Of a DNA stretch of 38,304 nucleotides, positions 34,803 to 38,304 are shown piece after piece; the stretch's first letter is position 1, and the number at the start of each line of letters is the position of its first letter. The position numbers and the translations under genes were made by a program. Under the pieces are notes generated by a model. The model was not told the origin of the DNA. It did not search any database and saw nothing but the letters and a program-made list of their open reading frames with translations. The stretch is from an uncultured Verrucomicrobiota bacterium (lineage in GTDB: Bacteria; Verrucomicrobiota; Verrucomicrobiia; Limisphaerales; UBA9464). The stretch covers positions 1 through 38,304 of the forward strand of contig CAIJLV010000120.1 in assembly GCA_903821635.1 (NCBI GenBank), in the 5' to 3' direction.

Positions 34803-35432
34803 ATGTCCACCCGCCGCCGCCCCATTGTAATCGCCCTTGCCGTGCTCGCGGTATTTTGGGGGCTGGCTTGGGGCGGCATGGCCGGCGCACGGCACTTCAA
34901 GGTCACGCCGGAAAAAATTCACGCCTACCTCGCGGGGCTCGATTTTGCCCAGCTTTCGCCGGAGCAGCGGCGCGCCGCCTTGCGCAAACTGGCGGCCCTG
35001 CTGAATGCGCTTTCACCCGAAGAACGTCGGGCGGCCCGGATGAATCGCGACTTCGCCGAGTTCTTCCGCGCTTTGGACGCGACCGAAAAGGGTGAGTTCC
35101 TCGAACTCACCCTGCCCGCCGGCTTCAACCAGATGCTCACGGCCTTCGAGCAGTTACCCGAAGAGAAACGCCGCCAAGCCATTGAGGACACGCTGCGGCG
35201 CATGCGGGAGCAGGCGGCCACGGCCGCGGAAGCCGATCCAGCCACAGGCGCTGGGGGAGACGAACTGAGCCCCGAGTTGCGGGGGAAAATGGTGAAGCTC
35301 GGCGTGAAGACGTTCATGGATCAGGGCTCGCCAGAAACAAAAACCGAGCTGCAACCCGTGCTCGAAGAACTCCAGCGCAACATGGAATCGGGCCGCCTGT
35401 TTCGCCCCAACCGCCCTTCCCGGCGCGAATGA
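34803..35432 (+). CDS. membrane-anchored helical protein with LSPEQ motifs
   Basis: Protein of 209 residues, unknown function. It has a single N-terminal membrane helix (about 7-27) followed by a mostly helical, highly charged, probably periplasmic domain. Short L-S-P-E motifs recur at 51 (LSPEQRR), 70 (LSPEERR), 118 (LPEEKRR) and 155 (LSPELRG), a pattern like that of the upstream gene, so both likely belong to the same Spy-like or LTxxQ class. The gene lies 174 bases after its neighbour. Its stop overlaps the next start as ATGA, so it is translated with the pseudopilin that follows. A periplasmic chaperone or assembly partner of that pseudopilin is a reasonable but untested guess. Confidence 0.78.
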   Translation: MSTRRRPIVIALAVLAVFWGLAWGGMAGARHFKVTPEKIHAYLAGLDFAQLSPEQRRAALRKLAALLNALSPEERRAARMNRDFAEFFRALDATEKGEFLELTLPAGFNQMLTAFEQLPEEKRRQAIEDTLRRMREQAATAAEADPATGAGGDELSPELRGKMVKLGVKTFMDQGSPETKTELQPVLEELQRNMESGRLFRPNRPSRRE

Positions 35433-35986
35433 GGGCCCACCGCACTTCGAAGCCCCGCGGCTTCACCCTGCTCGAATTGCTCGTGGTGAGTGCGATCCTT
35501 GCGATCCTCGCGGGTTTGCTGCTGCCCGCCGCCTCAAAAGCCACCGGGCGCGCCCGCGCCACAGCCTGCCGTTCAAACCTCAAGCAGATCGGCCTCGCGC
35601 TGCAATTGTATCTAGATGATCACGGCCACCGTTTCCCGGTGATGCTCAACCGCAGTAAAAGCACCACCCCGCCGGTCGCCCAATCCGTGGCCACGGTGTT
35701 CGGCCGCCAGTTGGGCAGTCCCGAAGGGCTGCGTTGCCCCGCGGATCGGCAGCGTTTTTTTGAGGACACGGGTTCAAGTTACTTCTGGAATTTTCTGCTC
35801 AACGGCCAGCGCGCCGACGCCGTCCGTATCTTGGGTCTGCCGGTAAAGGAAAACGGCGTGGCGGTGTTCAGCGACCAGGCCGAATTCCATGCCGCCCAAG
35901 GGCCCGGCAAGGGCAAGAACCACCTCTATGCCGACGGGGCCGTGAAGAGCTTCTTCGTCGTCGAAACCGAACCCCTCTCGCCGTGA
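35429..35986 (+). CDS. pseudopilin (prepilin-type N-terminal motif)
   Basis: Protein of 185 residues with a canonical class III prepilin start: leader ending KPRG, cleavage before F12, mature E5 at residue 16 (FTLLELLVV), then one membrane-spanning helix. The C-terminal domain keeps the family's [18 protein letters not shown] block and an [13 protein letters not shown] end, a shortened form of the H-x9-DG tail. It overlaps the preceding gene by ATGA and the following ABC ATPase gene by GTGA, so it is locked into this operon. Pseudopilins usually feed type II secretion or type IV pilus machines; linkage to an ABC-2 exporter is unusual. Confidence 0.9.
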   Translation: MRAHRTSKPRGFTLLELLVVSAILAILAGLLLPAASKATGRARATACRSNLKQIGLALQLYLDDHGHRFPVMLNRSKSTTPPVAQSVATVFGRQLGSPEGLRCPADRQRFFEDTGSSYFWNFLLNGQRADAVRILGLPVKENGVAVFSDQAEFHAAQGPGKGKNHLYADGAVKSFFVVETEPLSP

Positions 35987-36885
35987 TTCAGCTCCAAACG
36001 TTACGCAAGGTGTTCGGTCAACGGGTCGCGCTCGCAGGGCTTGATCTGCACGTCCCGCGCGGCGTGATCTTCGGCCTGCTAGGGCACAACGGGGCCGGCA
36101 AAAGCACGACCATCGGCCTGCTGCTGGGCCAAGTCTGGCCAACGGCGGGCGAAGTCCGCGTGTGTGGTCACGACGTGCTCACGCACCGAGCCCTCGCCCT
36201 CGCCCGCGTCGGCGCGATCTTCGAGGCCCCGGTCTTTTATGACTACCTGAGCGGTTGGCGCAATCTGGAGATCCTCGCCAGTTACTCGGCCCCGACCGCG
36301 TCAGCCCGGATCCGTGAAGTCGTGGCTGGGGTGGGACTCACCGGCCGGGAGCATTCGCTCGTCCGCACCTACTCCCACGGCATGCGCGCCCGGCTCGCCC
36401 TGGCCCAAGCTCTCCTGCCCGCTCCGGAACTGCTCATCCTCGACGAACCGACCAACGGCCTCGACCCCGAGGGGATTCACGAAATGCGCGAAACCATCCG
36501 GCGACTGCACGCCGAGTTTGGGCTGACCATTCTCCTTTCGTCGCACCTGCTCAGTGAGGTGCAGCACCTTTGCACCCGCATCGCCGTGCTCCATCAGGGC
36601 CGCAAAGTCTTTGATGGCACGCTGGCCGAAGCGACCCGAACCCGTGACCGCGTGCGCCTAGACACCGACGACTTCCCCGCCGCCGTCGCCGAACTCCAAC
36701 GGGCAACGCTGGTCAGTGGATCGGACGAAGCGGGCTTCCTCACCCTGACTCCCGGCACCACGACCGCCGCTCTGGTGAAGGCCCTCGTGGAACGCGACTT
36801 CCCCGTCCACAGCGTCGCTCGGGAGGAGACCACGCTCGAACACTTTTATCTTTCGCTGGTGAAACGGACTCCCCCGGCGCCCTGA
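35983..36885 (+). CDS. ABC-2 type transporter ATP-binding protein
   Basis: Cytoplasmic ATPase of 300 residues for the permease encoded next. Walker [10 protein letters not shown] (34-42), signature [12 protein letters not shown] (in place of LSGGQ, common in ABC-2 exporters), Walker [14 protein letters not shown] and the switch His in LLSSHLL are visible. After the core comes the ~80-residue C-terminal extension typical of NatA/CcmA-like exporter ATPases. The start is GTG at 35983, overlapping the pseudopilin stop codon as GTGA; no Shine-Dalgarno is present, so translation probably depends on reading of the upstream gene. Transported substrate unknown. Confidence 0.93.
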   Translation: MIQLQTLRKVFGQRVALAGLDLHVPRGVIFGLLGHNGAGKSTTIGLLLGQVWPTAGEVRVCGHDVLTHRALALARVGAIFEAPVFYDYLSGWRNLEILASYSAPTASARIREVVAGVGLTGREHSLVRTYSHGMRARLALAQALLPAPELLILDEPTNGLDPEGIHEMRETIRRLHAEFGLTILLSSHLLSEVQHLCTRIAVLHQGRKVFDGTLAEATRTRDRVRLDTDDFPAAVAELQRATLVSGSDEAGFLTLTPGTTTAALVKALVERDFPVHSVAREETTLEHFYLSLVKRTPPAP

Positions 36886-36900
36886 AACTTCCCCCCCCGC

Positions 36901-37752
36901 GTGTTCCTCCTTCAACTCAAACACGAACTCTGGAAATTGTTCGGCAAGAAGCGGACTTACATCGGCTTCGGCGCGTTCTTATTCGCCCAACTCGCCGTGA
37001 TCCTGCTGTTCCGTTACACCAAGGCGACCATGGCCATCCGCCGGGCGCTGGAAGGCGGCGGTTATCCGGCCGACGACTTCCTGACCGCCGGCACCATCGC
37101 CACCCAAGTCGTCCTCCCCATCGCCTTCCTGCTGCTGCCACTCTACGTCGCCCTAGTCGGCGGCGACCTAGTGGCCAAGGAAACTGAGGACGGCACGATG
37201 CGGATGATTCTGGCGCGACCGATCTCACGCCTGCGCCTGCTGACGCTCAAGTGGTTGGCCGGCGCCCTGTTTTCGTTCGCCTTATCGCTATTGCTGGGCG
37301 GCTTCGGCTGGCTGCTGGCCTCACTTTGGTTCCCGCAGGGCGGTCTGTTTTCCCTCCAGTTTGACGGCGGCGGCCCCGCCGGAGGTTTTGCCGTGTTTGG
37401 CGCCGCCGAAGGCGCTTGGCGTTACGCGGCCGCCCACGTCCTGCTGGCCACCAAAGCCATCACCGTGTTGAGCCTCGCGTTCCTGTTCTCCTGCTTCAAC
37501 ATGAAGCCGGCCGCCGCGACGATACTCGCCCTGTCGGTCCTGTTCGCGAACGTCATCTTCATGAACATCCCGTGGTTCGCGGACTACAAGTCGTGGTTCC
37601 TCACCCACCATCTGAACCTCTGGCAATGGATGTTTCTCCAAACTCCACCCGGCGCGCGCATGGCGGAATCGCTGAGCCTGCTCGTGGGCTTCAACGCCAC
37701 CTTCTTCGTCGTCGGCGCGGCGGCATTCCAAGTCCGCGACCTCAAATCGTGA
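36901..37752 (+). CDS. ABC-2 type transporter permease
   Basis: Integral membrane protein of 283 residues. Hydrophobic segments lie near 22-40, 70-90, 115-140, 175-200, 205-225 and 255-275, consistent with six helices of the ABC-2 fold. A cytoplasmic loop after the second helix reads KETEDGTMRMILARPISRLRLL, the typical E-x-x-x-G-T/TPISR element that contacts the ATPase. The GTG start at 36901 is 15 bases after the ATPase gene ends; no upstream ATG is in frame. It is the last gene of the run and 195 bases precede trpB. Export of lipid-like, peptide or polysaccharide material is typical of the class; here undefined. Confidence 0.9.
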   Translation: MFLLQLKHELWKLFGKKRTYIGFGAFLFAQLAVILLFRYTKATMAIRRALEGGGYPADDFLTAGTIATQVVLPIAFLLLPLYVALVGGDLVAKETEDGTMRMILARPISRLRLLTLKWLAGALFSFALSLLLGGFGWLLASLWFPQGGLFSLQFDGGGPAGGFAVFGAAEGAWRYAAAHVLLATKAITVLSLAFLFSCFNMKPAAATILALSVLFANVIFMNIPWFADYKSWFLTHHLNLWQWMFLQTPPGARMAESLSLLVGFNATFFVVGAAAFQVRDLKS

Positions 37753-37947
37753 CGCCGGGAAGCGGAATGCGGTCAGCGGTCGGCCCCACAACCGAGTGAC
37801 CCCGCGGGGCTACAGCGCGCCGCCACCAAGATTCCCAATTCGCGTTTCCGCCCGGCGACGCCGCTTCAGCGCCTGTTCACGGTCGGTTTAATCCAAACCA
37901 CTTCCCGCTTTTCCCGCCGCGGTTCCGCGGTAGCTTCGCCGCACGCA

Positions 37948-38304
37948 ATGAGCACGACGACCGCGCCCGCCTCTCCGACGCAATTCGCCTCGCCCACCCT
38001 GCCCGACCAGCAGGGCCGGTTCGGGCAGTTCGGCGGCCGTTACGTCCCGGAGACGCTCTGGTATCCGCTTCAGCAACTGGAGGCGGAATACTTCCGCGCA
38101 CAGCAAGACCCCGAATTCCAGCGCGAACTCAGCTACTACCTGCGCGAGTTCGTCGGCCGGCCCACCCCGCTCTACTTCGCCGAACGCCTGACCAAGGAAC
38201 TCGGCGGCGCCAAGATCTACCTCAAGCGCGAGGACTTGCTCCACACCGGCGCGCACAAGATCAACAACGCCCTCGGCCAAGCCCTCATCGCCAAACGCAT
38301 GGGC
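37948..38304 (+). CDS. trpB: tryptophan synthase beta chain (5' part, cut by window end)
   Basis: The first 119 codons of a PLP enzyme that joins indole and serine to form tryptophan. Seen: [15 protein letters not shown] (23-37), [12 protein letters not shown] (70-81) and [16 protein letters not shown], with K104 the Schiff-base lysine. The reading frame is open to the last base of the window, so the gene continues outside. The ATG at 37948 is preceded by no clear Shine-Dalgarno; the N-terminal extension of about 20 residues before GRFG is ordinary. The 195-bp gap upstream contains CCGCGG twice (37917-37930) and a small GGTTT/AAACC hairpin (37885-37899) but no recognisable attenuator. A trpA gene may follow outside the window. 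Confidence 0.96.
   Translation, partial: MSTTTAPASPTQFASPTLPDQQGRFGQFGGRYVPETLWYPLQQLEAEYFRAQQDPEFQRELSYYLREFVGRPTPLYFAERLTKELGGAKIYLKREDLLHTGAHKINNALGQALIAKRMG

Noticed and set aside
37753..37947. trp attenuator or leader peptide before trpB
   Set aside because: No Trp-codon-rich short frame and no terminator/antiterminator pair visible; only small isolated hairpins.

Overview
The window is GC-rich, densely coded bacterial chromosome: 33 protein genes with mostly short gaps and several 4-base stop/start overlaps. The gene mix points to Verrucomicrobiota, most likely a Pedosphaera/Limisphaerales-type lineage. The signs are type-IV-like pseudopilins with an H-x9-DG tail, a giant secreted CotH-kinase/lamin-tail-domain protein, secreted proteins sharing a C-terminal module ending in FYRV or FYQV, RNase Y, and a UPF0261/TIM-barrel (Tm-1-like) pair. 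The taxonomic call is inference from gene content. No phage, insertion sequence, CRISPR array or rRNA was seen.

Layout. 1-2245: a possible structured RNA end with a tRNA-like T-arm, then a two-component system read leftward (sensor kinase and OmpR-type regulator). 2385-4103: ilvD, for branched-chain amino acids. 4114-18520: a secretome block. It holds a ~1950-residue CotH/LTD surface protein, a 673-residue secreted protein with a duplicated module, an SGNH-hydrolase lipoprotein, an H-x9-DG pseudopilin, small proteins (pterin carbinolamine dehydratase, stand-alone CBM48), an S1/P1-type nuclease with complete zinc ligands, a sugar-isomerase-like TIM barrel and a small LTD protein.

18546-22399: leftward metabolic genes, namely comB, a PfkB-family kinase with a strong terminator, two paralogous cupins and a Tm-1-like TIM-barrel protein. 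22400-22990 is the only long stretch without a convincing gene; it carries a 30-base near-perfect palindrome. 22991-24124: an orphan cytochrome P450. 24159-26418: a polar amino-acid ABC importer whose binding protein and permease are fused. 26534-27061: a WHy/LEA14-type lipoprotein.

27069-33493 is a six-gene leftward run: UPF0261, rarA, 5-formyl-THF cyclo-ligase, rny, blaI-like repressor, M56 peptidase without a penicillin-sensor domain. 33630-37752 is a rightward run of two membrane-anchored proteins with repeated L-S/T-x-E-Q motifs, a pseudopilin, and an ABC-2 ATPase and permease; the middle three are joined by ATGA and GTGA overlaps. 37948-38304 is the start of trpB, cut by the window edge.

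The least described items are the LTxxQ/pseudopilin/ABC-2 run, the split Tm-1-like pair with twin cupins, and the C-terminal module shared by three secreted proteins. All functions are read from motifs by eye; no database search was possible.
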